Positions 1-12,961 of a stretch of DNA of 64,000 nucleotides are shown in pieces (positions within the stretch are counted from its first letter, which is position 1; every line of letters starts with the position of its first letter). The notes beneath the pieces were generated by a model. That model made no database searches. It was not told the origin of the DNA and worked only from the letters and a program-made list of their open reading frames with translations. A program made the position numbers and the translations under genes. The DNA comes from Cliona cf. orientalis (Eukaryota > Porifera > Demospongiae > Clionaida > Clionaidae), in the NCBI GenBank assembly GCA_963930775.1, contig OZ005702.1, positions 5,766,001 through 5,830,000 on the forward strand, given 5' to 3'.

Positions 1-1315
1 TTAACTGTGCATCAGCTACTAGACTTGCTACATGTTCCTGCTAAACACCATCAAGGTTTTATTGAAGCAGAGTGTAGAATCATGGAGGAGCCTTCAGGAT
101 ACACTTGTGATAAGATTCTAAGCATCAAAAATTCCATCTGTTCAGAGATTGACTATAGTGGATTTATGCTTACCATGAACCATGTCAGAAAACCAATTAG
201 TGATTCATTTTTTGTTAGGTGGCATACTCCTACTCAGTTTGCTCCAGACCTGATAGAGTCTGCCAATCGAATAAATAGTGAATTTTATGTAAGAAAGAGT
301 ATAGCATCACTCTCTATTGGCAACTTATGGGTGTACAATCCAAAATTAAATCCATTTTGTTCCGAATTAAAAAAGAAGTACCAGCAGTCCCAGGGCTCAC
401 CATCTCCAGTTGAATGCATGGATTCCTTCACCAACAAAGAAAATATTCCGACTAGTTATGATCCAGAGAGAGAGAGTGCAACGAGGTCATATTGAAGACA
501 GATTTGTACAACTGACCATCAGTGGTAAAGTAGATGATATTCTTCATACTAAGTCTCGAGTGGAACTTGAGCTCAGCACATCTTCAGAAACACACTACAT
601 GGAGGTGAGATCATTTTGATTGAAGGAGCCCCAGGGTCTGGAAAGAGTACTCTAACAGTCCACATCTGTCAGAGATGGGGCAAAGGAGAGTTATTTCAAC
701 AATTCTCTATTGTGATCCTTGTCCAGTTACGAGACCCAGCAGTGCAAAGAGCACAGACCATAGCTGACCTGCTTCCTGTTGAAAATGCTGAGGAGATAGC
801 TGCTGAACTGATGGCTACTAATGGACGTGGTGTCCTGTGGGTCCTTGACGGGTGGGATGAGCTCCCACCTCATCTACAACAAGATTCTATATTCTGTAAA
901 CTTATCGAGAGAATGCTTAGTGAATGTTCAGTGATAGTCACCTCTCATCCGATTTCATCAGGTGACCTACACCCAGTGGTCTCTTCACAAATTAAAGTGT
1001 TGGGGTTTACCCCAGAGGAGCAGAGGCGGTACTTCACTGAGTGTCTTAAGGGAGACACCAAAGATTTAGAAGCCCTACTTAAGAAGATCCAAGAGAACCC
1101 TGTGGTACAAAGCATCTGCTACCTTCCACTTAATGCTGCTTTCATAGTACACACTTTCAAATACAGGGATCAATCACTACCCAACACTGAGTATGAGATC
1201 TACTTATCAGTCATTCTCAGCTGCATTCAACGCCATTATGACAGGGAGGGCAGAGGTCATGACCTACCTGCTGTGTTTCAGTTTTATGCTGCCATCACCA
1301 AGTTGAAGAGTCCAG

Positions 1316-1877
1316 CATATCAAAAAGTTTTGTACTACCAGTGATCATGCTTACTAGTGTGCTAACACGATAAAGATGGTGTGAGTAGGCGTGACTGGCT
1401 GTGATTGATGCCTCCGTTCTACGTATCCTCCACTACGAAGGAAGATTTCCGAATGTCCCAGCTTCTGAACGAATCGGCAGAAAGGCCATAATAGATGAGA
1501 TCACCGCTCCTGTTCCCTGTGAATCTCCGTTCTTTCAGGTTCCTGATGGTGCCCTATTTTTTTTCTTGCAAGCCTCTGTACTCGAGATATTAACGCGGAA
1601 AAGCGGGACACTCCCGATTTTTTTATATATACTAATAATAAATTTTTGCGCAAAATCGGCAGAGAGACAAAGCTCCTCCTACTTGTATGTTTGGTATTGG
1701 TGCATAGCTAGTGATGCAAAGAAAGTGATGCTGGCCTATTTTTTTTTATATGGTGCACCTGGAAGCAGAAAATGGCAAAGAACAAATCTATTTCCATAGA
1801 GATAATACATTGACTGAATGTGTCATTTGTGTGAAAAAGTGTGAGCTTGAGCAAATGATCACCAACTTCTTGATATG
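1316..1877. mobile_element. 562-bp TIR element (MITE-like) inside the NLR-A coding exon
   Basis: The ends are inverted: CATATCAAAAAGTT at the left and the complement of CATATCAAGAAGTT at the right, followed on both sides by a GTGATCAT motif after a short gap. The flanks, read together, equal the uninterrupted sequence of NLR-B and NLR-C (AGTCCAG then GGGTACGCC; one substitution, same length), so no target-site duplication is visible. There is no transposase-like ORF. Superfamily not recognised. Confidence 0.75.
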
Positions 1878-2369
1878 GGGTACGCCAAGTTATTGATAGA
1901 ATAATAGAAGCCAAGTCCAAGCCTCTCTTAGTGTCTCTTCTTCGCTGCTTATATGAGGCTCAGGATCCTGACCTCTGCCTTTATGTAGCTGAGAGACTAA
2001 AGTATAGGCTAGATATTTGTGAGACTTCACTCAGTCCAATGGACTGTCTCTCTGTTAGTTTTTTTCTCTCCTCTCTTGGTGGTAAGGAAATTAGTGCTAA
2101 TCTTGCCCAGTGCCAAATTGGTGATTTTGGTGCAAATTGTCTGAGAGAATATCTGTCAATGAGTAGTTATAATGACCTGGTAACTATTAACCTTAAAGGC
2201 AATGACATTCATGATGAAGGTGCTTCACATATTGCTAAAATACTGTACTTCATTGAACATCTGTATTTAGATGTATCAGAAAATCCAATAGGAGTAACTG
2301 GGACTTCCTATGTTTTTCAAGCTGTTAAAGAGAGTGTTATACTAAAAACTTTAGTCCTGATTGGAGGTA

Positions 2370-2585
2370 CTATCATATCTGACCTGCTTCCCATTGAATA
2401 TTCTCAAGAAATAGCGACTGGACTACGAGATACTAATGGGCGTGGTGTCCTGTGGATATTGGATGATCTCAAACATCACCTACAAACCGTGTTCCTCTCA
2501 ACAAAGTATACTAGTTCTAATACTGAATGTTCTATTATAGTAACTTCTCATAGCACTATTGTTAATATCATCAAAGGTATTTCTA
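2370..2585 (+). other. Degenerate NACHT fragment embedded between two LRR blocks of NLR-A
   Basis: After an LRR stretch, the frame reads SDLLPIEYSQEIATGLRDTN and GRGVLWILDD, then TECSIIVTSHS. These match the ADLLPVENAEEIA, GRGVLWVLDG and SECSVIVTSHP segments of the NACHT domain encoded about 1.6 kb upstream. Right after it, LLVSLLRCLYKAQDP repeats the start of the post-NACHT/LRR region already encoded at 1921-1965. The layout is therefore LRR, partial NACHT, LRR: an internal duplication with most of the duplicated unit deleted, or a conversion tract from another copy. Confidence 0.8.
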
Positions 2586-3664
2586 ACCCTCTCTTAGTGT
2601 CTCTTCTTCGCTGCTTATACAAGGCTCAGGATCCTGCCCTCTGCCTTTATGTAGCTGAGAGACTAGAGTATAGGCTAGATCTTAGAGGTACCTCACTCTG
2701 TTCATTGGACTCTCTCTCTATTAGTTTTTTCCTCTCCTCTCTCAGTGGTAAGGAAATTAGTGTTCAACTTTTCAACTGCACCATTGGTGATCTTGGTGCA
2801 AAGTCCCTGTCAAAAATCTGCATGCAGATAATAATTTAGACTATGTCAATGGAATGACCATTGATCTTTTTGTAAACGAGATTCATGAAGAGGGTGCTTT
2901 GTATATTGCTAGGATGTTTTACTTTATCGAACACCTATACTTGTCCTGTAATCCAATTGGAGACACTGGAGCATCCTTGATATCTGAAGCTCTAAGAGAA
3001 ACTGCTACACTCAAGACTTTAAACCTGTACCACTGTGCCATCACTTTAAGAGGAGCTGAAGATCTTTCAAGAGCACTAACTCAAAATAATTCCCTGGAGA
3101 AATTGGATATTAGTGATAATAATCTAGGAAATGAAGGAATAAGCCATGTGGCTGAGGCCCTCAAACAAAACAAGCAACTGAAGGAACTCTGGATTGGTGA
3201 TTGTAGAATGACAGATAAAGGAGCAGCTTCTCTGGCCAGTGCTCTCACTATCAACAACTCTCTCAAGATGTTGCATATTGGTGGATTTAAAGGAACACTA
3301 ACAAATGATGGGGTCTCAACAATAGCTTATTTATTAGCTAACAACTCGGTGTTTGTCAAACTAGCAGTCCCTGATATCTTCAGGTCTACTGCTGCTCAAT
3401 TAAGTCAGGAGGTCAATGAAGCAAGGAAGAGAAATGGACTCCCACCCATTGAAATTCAATGTGAGTACACTACATGCTGTATGGATGTGTCATACTAATC
3501 AATTTACTTTTGTATGCTTATGGAATCAGTATGGTTAAAGGTTTTAAAATGCACAGCTGATTCATACTGTGGATATGTTTCTTTTGTTAATAATTATAGT
3601 TATGGCTTTTACTTAATATGCAGCTACTGTATTTATTACACGTCGTTTTCCGTCCGAATGCTGA

Positions 3665-5106
3665 TTCTTTCAGTCCCCCTCGCTTGCTGATGTCACATGA
3701 CCAGCTAAGATCACAACACTGCAACTGACCAACACAATTTAACACATAAATCAAATTTTTAATGGTAAGTGCTACCAGTCCTCAACAATTTATCAAGTAT
3801 AATACCACTAAATTCCAAGTGACCCTGCCTGACCCCCAGTCTGACACATGACACAGAGTCTGTCCCAGTCTTTCAGTGCAATGCATCTGTTCTTGTTCAC
3901 TGCAGACCTCTCCATGTGCACAGTTAGCTACTCAGTAGTGACTTTGATGTTGACTGGAGCCCACAGTTTCAGTCCGGGCAGTAAGTTGGACTCCAGCTAC
4001 TAAACATGTCAGCAGTGACAATAAGTTTGTCCTTGTGCACTGACTCTATGATGTTTGTCTTATTCAGTTTTGTTAGTTGTGTGGTTCCATTCTCAGTCCG
4101 GCCGGGCCATCACACTCCAGTCGTCATGGTTTGTGCTGAGTCAGCAGGGTTCAGAGGTCAATTAGTGTTGTGTTTGGTTAGTTGTATGTTGGTTGTAGTT
4201 TTAGTGTGTTCATGTGATGTCATTCACTAGCTTTGTTGTCTTGTTCCATAGTTTTGTGTGTGCACATGTCTGTGGTTTGTCTGGTCATTTTCCATTCCTT
4301 TTTGTTGTCCCTTTAGCCTACAGTTTCATTGCTAGTTCACTGACACCACATCTCATCATACACCACAAAACATTTTCACAGTACATCAGTACTGTACTCA
4401 ACGTCCTTTTATAAATTTTTACGTGTAATTTTTTGTTCGCCTTTATTTCTTGACAACATTCCATCATTGCAATAATATTAATAATTATTATTATGTATCA
4501 TCAACCTTTTTATTATTTCTCGACATTTCGGCATTCAATCATCACAGCATCTTTCTTTTTGATATCCACCTTCTGTTGTATTCACTAATTTTGACTCGGG
4601 GAGTTTCACTCCAGTAATTCAGAGGTGGGTATAGAATAAGTCACATGATTTGTCACATGACCTCTTGCTTTTGTCTCATTCAATTCAGGAGCTGGACTCA
4701 GAAGAGGACAGTGGTTCACATTGAGAGGTCTGATCTGTGAAACTCCGCCCACAGATACACCCCTTCCTCCTCCCACTCCTCCCTGGGGCACAGTGGACCA
4801 TCATCTTTTGACTACCTCCACATGTATGGGTATGTGCGCACATATGTAGTGTGCAATTAGTATGTACATGTACATGTATATGTACGTGTACATGACAGTG
4901 TACACATGTAGCCTAGCCACATGTATTAAGTGCATGCAAGTGTACCTGGCCAGTCATGATAGGTACTTACGCTTAAGGCTCTAAATTATCTAACACTCGT
5001 GTCTGTAGCATACATGAGTACTAGATGTTGAGATTTGCTATTGGCATATAATCCCCTACTTCCTATTTCATACATGTATACACACTATAACTACTTGGAT
5101 CCATCA
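3665..5106. other. Non-coding spacer between NLR-A and SCAMP relic 1, duplicated elsewhere in the window
   Basis: No convincing gene. 4006-4330 is nearly identical to 21346-21710 and partly to 50570-50780 and 51270-51430. 4600-4830 matches 22400-22600 and 51600-51815, including a GAGAGGTCTGATCTGTGAAA block that may be 5' sequence of the SCAMP unit. The spacer therefore belongs to the duplicated block. CATGTA-rich simple sequence occurs near 4860-4910. Confidence 0.7.
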
Positions 5107-6649
5107 GTGACAGCTACCACATCCGCCCAGCCGGGAGCAGGTCAGGATGACTACAACCCCTTCACAGATGAAGGAGTCAAGGAAAAGGAACCAGAGGTAT
5201 GAAGTACATGTACAATGTATATCAGTTTTAAGTAGCTGAGACCTAGTGTCTGCTTTTAAAAGAAATGGCATCCTCATTTCAGAGGTAGTTTTGTATATAT
5301 CATAATATTCTGTACCTCAGAGTGTCTACTAATTTGAATGCCTTTATGTCTAGGATAGGAGTCCTGGACCAGTTGTTTAGGATTTTTGTGACCCTGTTGT
5401 GTTGTAATTGAGATTCAGGAGGTGTCCTCTACCTTTGTGGGTAATGGGGGTCAGCCATTGGGGTAGCAAGGTACACTCAGGTTTTGCTAACTCAGTGGAA
5501 CTTGGGGCTTGGTAATAGGTTTATCCTCCACCCACCTTAGTTCCAAAATGACCCTCATGTGATATCATGTGACTGGCTGCTTGTCAACAGTGATCAGCAG
5601 TCTAGTTCAGGTTGTGGTATTCACTACATACTATCACTATTCATTTTGCATGCATCGTAATGTACATGTATGTGTGTTCCTTAGCATTAGCATGCGTGTA
5701 TTGTGTGATGTTTGTTTATTGAAAGTGTGCTAAACTATTTTGACCTTTGAGCCTTTAGATCCACTGTACCAGCATGCATAGAGAGTTTTGCCAACTCACA
5801 AGATTAGTGGGATTATACATGTACATATGAAATGTAAGCTACAATTTACAATTTGGCATATCACGTCTTTACAAGTATCGTCTTAATTCTCTTAATTACC
5901 ACTTGCTTTTTGTTTGTTTTTTTGCGTAGCCTGTGCATCTGCCCCCTCCCACCAAGACAGAGAAGAAGACTAAGGAGAAGAAGAAATCTAAGGAGCGTCC
6001 CCCAGCCCCAACGAGACCCCAGGACTTGGAGCCAGCCATCATGCAGCCCAACCAGGACCTGCCTCCTGCATACGCTCCTGCTGTATGTTTTATGCTAATT
6101 TCTACATGTATGTATAGTAATGTACTGTATGGTGGGAAGTTTCTGTGGGACAAAAGAGGTTTTTAACCACATGTAAATTCACCTGAGCAGGCAATGGGAT
6201 GATTTGGATTAAGTTGAAGATAGATCGCCTACCGAATTTTTATATGCTTAATAAATTTTTTGGTAGTTTGGCTTCATATCATTTACTACATTGTTGAATA
6301 GCAGCGTTGGCTGGCAATCCACTCACTGAGATCACTTATCTTTTCTCCACAGCTAAATAATTTTCAACATAATGAGCTAAGAAAGAGGGAGGAGGTAAAT
6401 TATTTCATCTTTTCATAACGTTTAATCCAATATAATATGGTGGTGGCCACATGTACATGTACATGTACATGTATGGGTGTATTTAGGGGGAGGGGGTGCT
6501 TCCCCCCTTGGAAGTAATCCAGGGCTTGAGGAATATTAAGGGAAAGACAATATTTTATTGTATGAAAGGCCCAAGTTAGGTGTCTAGTCCAAAGCTCTAC
6601 AAGTGATAGACTAATGCTTCTTTGTTGTGGGAACTCTTTCTACCTCCTC

Positions 6650-6790
6650 TAATAGCTATAATACAAGTATAAAAAAGAATTGAAACTTAAAAAATGAAGT
6701 AGGGATGGCATGCAGGGCCAAAAAGTACACAAACAAGATTTGTAGGGATAATCAAATCCACTATACATCCCTACGCTTGCTTACCTTTAT
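6650..6790. mobile_element. Partial copy of a long-TIR element, in a SCAMP relic 1 intron
   Basis: About 140 bp (ACAAGTATAAAAA through AGTACACAAACAAGAT to CATCCCTACGCTTGCTT) match one arm of the inverted-repeat element at 52268-52663 and the sequence at 29111-29235. Only one arm is seen here. It carries a 4-bp TGCA insertion at 6711-6714 relative to the other copies. Confidence 0.65.
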
Positions 6791-7269
6791 TATTATCATC
6801 ATGCATGCACCTGATTATGTTAGTCACTAAGTGGTCTAGAAGCAAGCAGGCAGTATTCTTACTAGATAGTTGTGTTTCTTTCGGAGGTCCTTAATAGAGA
6901 GACTCCACTGTAAACGAGTGATACTATGTGAATCCATTTGGGTGGGATTCATTGTGAAGATGAAGCTCATGACAATTGTGTGTTCATTGTATCCATTGTT
7001 GTAAATGTTTAGGAGATGATTCATCGAGCGGCTGCACTGAGCGAGAGAGAGAGAGAGGAACATCGAGCGGCTTGGTGTTGGAGAGCATCCCAATAACTTC
7101 CCCCCGTTCCCCAAGTTTTGTTCCGCCTCCTTTAAGCCATGCTTCTACATCAATATCAAGGTGGAGGTCCCTCCCTCTGAACAGTGGAAGGTCTACCTGC
7201 TACTAGCACTGCTAGTCTGTAAGTCGGCTACTGACAGTTGATACTGTGATATTGATGTCGTATTGACTT

Positions 7270-7345
7270 TGATTATTTACACACAATCTGTCCCTCTCTC
7301 TCCCTCTCTCCCTCCCTCCCTCCCTCCCTCTCTCTCTCTCTCTCC
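7270..7345. repeat. Pyrimidine (CT/CCCT) tract before SCAMP relic 1 exon 5
   Basis: Simple CT-rich sequence with CCCT variants. The equivalent intron of relic 2 has a shorter tract at 24096-24132. Confidence 0.9.
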
Positions 7346-7572
7346 GTTCTCTTGTCCCCATCCTCTCTTGTAGACCTTTGGTTGCTTCTGATCGTCAATG
7401 TTATTGTGTGTATCATTGGTGCTATCATTGATCCGCAACAGCTTGTACGTAACAATGGGTGTGTCTATTCTCTACCTTGTGCTGTTTGCACCAGCCATGC
7501 AGTCTGTTCTGCTGGTTCCTACCAACTTACTATGCCTACAAGTGAGTGGACCTGGGTGTTGTTATTCGTAGT

Positions 7573-7687
<115 letters not shown>

Positions 7688-8685
7688 CCTCTCCCCCTCC
7701 CACTCTCCATGGCTCTCTCTCATTTCTCCCTCAATCTCTCTCATTGTCCACCCTCCCAGGAAGGACAGCTCTTTGGCGTTCATGTGGATCTTCTTTATAC
7801 TGTTCTTCCAAGGACTCAACTTGATCCTCAATGCCATTGGAATACCTAACCTCAGAGCAGCGTAAGTAATTGACATACTGTAAAAATTCGTCCAGGGCTT
7901 TTAATTATTCAGCATCCTTGACCGAATAATTGAAAGTAGTCCCTAATATTTGGCAAAGGTTGTCACACATATACTATTAATGGGGAATAAAATGTGCATG
8001 AGGATGGAATGTTGACTAATGACCTCCAAGAATTCGGTGGAGCTGCACTATAATTTTCCTGCCGAATTTTTAGAAGAAACACAGTAACAGCAGTAGATAA
8101 TACCGTATACTTTCTAGTATAGGTGAAACTAAAAATGTAATAATTATAGATCGCAAAGGTGCCTCCAATTAGAACCGAAAAGTTCACGAACAGGTCAAAG
8201 GGTGTCAAAATTAGGGAGGCTAAGAGCCGCAATTAGAATGATTCAGGAAGTTTTGCCAGAGCGAAAGTGCTAACATTGACCAGTACTATTTAGTGGCAGT
8301 GAGTATTATGTCAGTGGCTGAAACAATACATAATTATATGGTTCTACTTTCAGAAGTTTCACTCTGATACTGGATCATGCTCGAGTTGCAGGTACTGTAG
8401 CCATCAGAACAGTTGTCTCTATATAGCTCCAGAAAGACATCAAAGCGGTAGGTACATGTAAGTCCTCATATAAATGCAAGAGACGGCTTAGTTTGACATC
8501 TAAACTATTAGCTCGATAGATTGAATCGATCAATTCAATGATGGTATCGCGATAATATTGCATGTGGCAATAATAATTAAAATAGATGCCGCCTAAAAAT
8601 AATTGATGTCTAGAAAGGCGCCTTAAATTAGAACTGAAAAATTGCGCAGGTCTCAAAGGGCGCCTATATTAGAACATACTTGTTA

Positions 8686-8993
8686 CGTCCAGAGTCCCAA
8701 TTAGAAACAAAGAATTCGGCTCTCGCTATGATGAAATTATGATGAAATGATGATGAAATCTATGATGAAATCTATGATGAAACCTATGATGTAATTGCTG
8801 TGAAACTGTTTCAAAATGTTTAGCTCACATGACAGGGTGTTGGGACCCAGAATTCAAACCTAGCATAGAAGACGTCGTGGACTATCGATGAGATATGGCG
8901 ATTTTCTCGGTTCGCTTTCTTTGGCGAGGTCGCACTCGGGGGGATTTCCCTATTTAGTCGAGCTGGCGGCGTATTCATGAGGGACTCTGGACG
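8686..8993. mobile_element. 308-bp TIR element with TA target duplication
   Basis: Perfect inverted ends CGTCCAGAGTCCC / GGGACTCTGGACG, each flanked by TA, as for Tc1/mariner-type non-autonomous elements. It lies in the SCAMP relic 1 intron after exon 6. A GATGAAATC-type short repeat (about 8725-8800) is inside. No transposase ORF. Confidence 0.75.
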
Positions 8994-9923
8994 TAGTCTC
9001 TAAGTTTTTCATTATCTCCCCAGTAGCAATTTACTTTTCTGTGGTTATGAGGTAATTATGGTGTAATTATGATGAAACCTATGGATAAATAAAGCTAGCC
9101 TTGCGCTATATATAGCACGCATTGTCACAAGGGGCTGGCCCGCGCGTGACTGCAGCAGCGTGACCAACCTGAAGTTCGGAAGGAATACTGTACTGTCGAG
9201 TTCGTCTCTGTGATTGAAGCATCGAAACTTGTCGCTGTCAAGGCTGAGAGTCGATCTTAGACGCCATCTCCATGATTTCTGGGGCGAGCATCGATCGATG
9301 TGTACGCATTCTATTGACGACCTTTTACCACATGCACCATTACACTACGCAGCTACTGGGGAGATGGTCAGGGGTTCATATACGGTACTAATTTACCTGC
9401 ACATGTAATTACACCCACAAGTATTGGACTGTGACTGATGGCGATCATGATCACAATTGAACTCTATTTCTCTCCAGTGGTTAGTTCAATGGTGCCCAGT
9501 TCTTCCAAGGTGACTGGACTGAGCAGAAGAGTGCTGCTGGTGGTAAATACATCATCATGGGGATCCTCTGGCTGATTGGAATACCAGTCCTCATAGTGGC
9601 CATTGTAATGGTGAGGATATTACACAAGATTTAGTAATGATAATATGCATGTATTATATTATTAGCCTAGTGCTTATAAGATACAGTGTATTACACTTCA
9701 TATGCTAGAAAAATCTCAGTACTTGCTACCTTCGTAAAATATTCAAGAAAATACAACAATTTGTTATAGATCCATCGGTAGTCTACCGTTCATCTGGCCA
9801 CACCATCAACAGTGCCATGGAGGAAGGGCCCGGGTGAGTGGAGCAGCCATGAACAAGTATGTGCATGGAGCGATCAAGTCTAGTGTCAAGGCTGGGGTAT
9901 CAGCAGCTTATGACAGCAAGTAA

Positions 9924-10349
9924 CTCTCCTATTGTTGGTCTAGTGTGCTTACTCTATTTCTGGTGTTGTATACATAAGTAAAGAGATGTTCCTTTAATTT
10001 TTGATTCCACCTTGTTATTTGTACTGATGCATGCATATCTTGTGTTGAAAGAAACTTGTGTGTTCATTTATACATCAATTAAATTTAATACGTAACCATG
10101 CTTTTAAAATTTAACTTGATGTCCACGAAACATGAGACAGTCAATTCTGTGGTCAATTCCTATCTAAAGAGGACACCTAATCAGTGCTAGCCTTCTTGTG
10201 TATTTGACTGCTGTAGCATGAATACTTCCCGAAAATCTCGGTGAATTTAATAAAAATACAGTATGCCCAGTCCAGATACAATGTCACGTAATCTTGGTAA
10301 AGGGGCGTTAAATGTGATCTTTGACCCTCCAATTTCCAGAAGCCAAATC
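9924..10349. other. SCAMP relic 3' sequence and NLR-B upstream region
   Basis: The first 150 bp after the relic stop are conserved after all three relics (CTATTGTTGGTCTAGTGTGC and following), so they are probably old SCAMP 3' UTR. The rest is unremarkable AT-rich sequence. Confidence 0.6.
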
Positions 10350-10465
10350 GCTCACGTGATGTAATCATCCTCAGTGACTAGCGTTTGAGCTAGCTCAGCT
10401 ATTTCGAGTGAGAAAGAACTCTCCTGTTTGAAGATCAACTCTCACTACCTGGTCCACTGCTAAAG
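10350..10465 (+). promoter_or_regulatory. NLR-B proximal promoter / 5' UTR block shared by the three NLR genes
   Basis: CACGTG at 10353-10358. The block from 10403 to the ATG is conserved before NLR-C (36273-36336) and NLR-D (54347-54410). Its core, TTCGAGTGAGAAAGAACTCT followed by CCTGTTT, contains GAAA-type repeats and a TTTCC-like half site that could suit IRF- or Rel-type factors; this is a guess from motif shape. No clear TATA box. Confidence 0.55.
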
Positions 10466-10772
10466 ATGGCATCTAATTCACCTCCCGAAGTCGACGCGAT
10501 CACGATTCGAACGCATGATCTCATGCTAGCGTTGTCGAACGAACCCTTGGGTGTGGCAGGGATACTGCTGGGCAAAGGATTCATTTCACCTGAGATTATG
10601 TCGAAGATGTTGGTTGTCTCTTACACCTCGACAGAGAAAGCAACCATTCTGATTGAAGCAGTGAGAAATAAAATAGAGTTGGTTCCGTCAAAGTTCAGGG
10701 AGCTCCTTGGTATTCTATCCGAGGTGGCGTGTGCTAAAGAAGTTGTGGAGAGTCTGCACTCTACTTACCAAA
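10466..10772 (+). CDS. NLR-B exon 1: CARD-like domain
   Basis: Encodes 102 residues from MASNSPPEVD. The start sits in the context AAAGATGGC, which is conserved in NLR-C and NLR-D. The pattern (LSNEPLGVAGILLGKGFIS, TSTEKATILIEAVRNK, SKFRELLGILSE) is that of a six-helix CARD, a death-fold adaptor that recruits signalling partners by homotypic binding. The donor GTGAGT after 10772 leaves phase 1 (A), which joins GT at 16117 to make AGT (Ser), giving HSTYQ-S-QLDQVDD. The frame stays open to 10819, but the same donor position in all three copies supports splicing. CARD is my assignment from pattern; another death-fold class is possible. Confidence 0.8.
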
Positions 10773-12278
10773 GTGAGTTGACTTCACTAATATATGGTCA
10801 AAGCAGTAGTCTCACATAACTAGACGCTTAAATACACCCGGTGGGGGTGGGCGATCTGTTTGTGCAGCGTTTATTAATGTCAGTAATCTAGGAGATTCTG
10901 GCCCCTATGCTGATGTAGAAGAAGGTTAGAACTTGTTCTTGACTGTTTATCGAGAACCTGCCATTGAAAAAAATGAGTCGCAAAGCACGTCCGCGCGCTG
11001 GTGTTCTTGAATAGTGGGTGTGGCGCAGCTACTATTTGAGAGTGGCGACTATTTCGTTTAGCACTTCCGGAGGTGCGGCGACTATTCGAGAGCGTCATCT
11101 GATCGAGCGAATACGGTATGTTACTTAAATATCCTAGTACAGATCCTGCTCCCTTACAGTTCATTTTGCCAAAATTCCATGATATCGATCGGTAGCGTAA
11201 ACCGCCATTTATCGGCATGCATATTTTCCCGATTTGTAACTCCCACCAGGAATGACGTATGAACTTGGTTCTTGCACCGAAAGAAAGCTCTTGAAGTAGG
11301 CTTTCATTAGCTAGAATCCAGAGATGTAGGCCCTAGTAATCAATGAGCTGTAACATCACAATACCATTTATCGGCAACCGGTACCTATTATTGGCACGCC
11401 TATTCTTTTCCATAATGGAGAATGCGCCATTTATTGGCACCTTGGCCTTCTCGAGCCTTTTACTGCTGCCTTACTTGCCAGAAAATTATAGAAAAAATAT
11501 CTGCAGACACTTCAGGATGTCCTCTCACTATATCTCTCTTCTCATATCGATCGCTTGCATCGTCTTCGAACGGCAGCCGTGAATGTGTTGATACTACACA
11601 TAAAATCGATACTAGAGCCGTTTCAACAGTACAATAAATTTATGAAGGACTTGGATGTGTTCTAGGCATTAGCCTCCACCTTAAGAGCAACTATGACGGA
11701 ATAATAATCTTTCTAGCTCTTGCTAGGCCACGGTAAAGCCGCCATGAGCTGTTTCTCCCTGTAGACGCCAGATACTTCATCCGATTTTGATCAAACTTGG
11801 TATAGAGCTTCTTCGCCATGCCTTCTTGCCAGTAATATCATCCTTTTCTTCCTGTTTACTTTCCTTGATGTGCAATGGCCATTGAAAGTTTCAGGTCCGT
11901 AAACGCTTCAGCGATGTCCGTATAATCCCGTAAAATACGTCGTAAACTAGGTGCCGATGATTGGCACGGGCGGTGCCGGTATTACGTACATGCCGATATA
12001 TGGCGGCTTACACTAAACGTTATTCGTAAGGTCAACCTTTTTACATCATAATGTGTACAATGGGTAACTAAAAGAATGTATTGTGGCATTATGTATATGT
12101 GTGCACTAAGGCTATCCCTTTTCCGGTTTACGGTTGCTGTATTGAACATAATTATGGAGGCCATGATTGCAGCCAATGTGCATAACTGTACAGGAAAGGT
12201 TAATTCCTGGCTAGTCATGTAATGGTATATTATTCCAGAGATTCTGGAGACAAGTGGATAATAATTATTGTAATAATA

Positions 12279-12961
12279 TGTGACCTTCCACGAGGAAGCC
12301 AAGCATAATGCGCGGAAAAAATTTTTTGAGTTAAGGCCACCATTACCAACTACAACCTTTGAACTATTGCTCCAGCAAATTTGAAGTCTCTAGCCCGTGT
12401 AGTCATGGAGATATGAGCAAAAATATACCCGGATCGCCCGTACTCAAGTATTGCAAAAAATTGCAATGAACATTGCTACGTACGTAGCACGCGGAAGTCC
12501 GTATATTCGCCATTTATGCAAAATATGTGGCCCCGCCCACTAAGTCAATGAGCTAGATGGCTGCCAAAACGTTGGAAAGAAAGCAGCGGCCGGCGTTTCG
12601 ATGGAAATGAACGAAAAGATAAGCGTGTCTATAGATTGTTAGTACACAAAATCGAAGAAAGAAGTGAGTGGAGAATTGTTTTTCTATGCAGCTGCCGTGC
12701 TTGCCTACCTGCAACTATGGCAACAGCTCCGTATCATGGACGGTCAATGTTAGCTACACGGCGACTTCTTTGGGCCATAACTCAGTAAGTATAACGTTCT
12801 AGAAGCTACAAAGCAGATTTTTGTATAGAGGAATTACTCTTCTATCGATCTATACCAAAAAGTGAAAAACGATAATTATTGTCACCTTGGGCAACTATTT
12901 TGGCCTGTATCTCAGATTGATATCCAGCGCATTATGCTTGGTTTCCTCGTGGAGGATCACA
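12279..12961. mobile_element. 683-bp TIR element of the TGTGACC family
   Basis: TIRs of about 35 bp (left TGTGACCTTCCACGAGGAA, right its near-complement, then CCAAGCATAATGCGC on both) flanked by TA. It is an inverted relative of 39102-41151, sharing the terminal parts and an internal segment (for example GGCTGCCAAAACG, read on the other strand there). No transposase ORF, so it is non-autonomous. Confidence 0.85.

Larger units (their letters stand above)
1..3664 (+). pseudogene. NLR-A, CARD/NACHT/LRR-type receptor, 5'-truncated by window edge and disrupted
   Basis: Remnant of a NACHT-LRR innate immune receptor, closely related to NLR-B, -C and -D in this window. It opens inside the last roughly 220-residue cassette and reads on to KYQQSQGSPSPVE. 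A 4-bp insertion at 415-418 shifts the frame, and a 5-bp insertion near 571-575 restores it before Walker A (GAPGSGKST, about 628). Walker B (VLWVLDGWDELP) and a sensor region TSHP (TSRP in the other copies) follow. An in-frame deletion of 106 codons, relative to NLR-C, joins GHDLP to AVFQFYAA and removes most of the winged-helix part. A TIR element interrupts the frame at 1316-1877; taking it out restores the frame exactly. The LRR region is chimeric (see 2370-2585) and has a 1-bp deletion near 2815-2825. Exon end and donor are at 3460/3461. The last exon is 3624-3664. I infer a non-functional copy. Confidence 0.85.

Noticed and set aside
4006..4230. Small hydrophobic protein beginning MSAVTISLSLC
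   Set aside because: The frame is not kept in the duplicate at 21346, where it changes after a G-run; likely spacer sequence.
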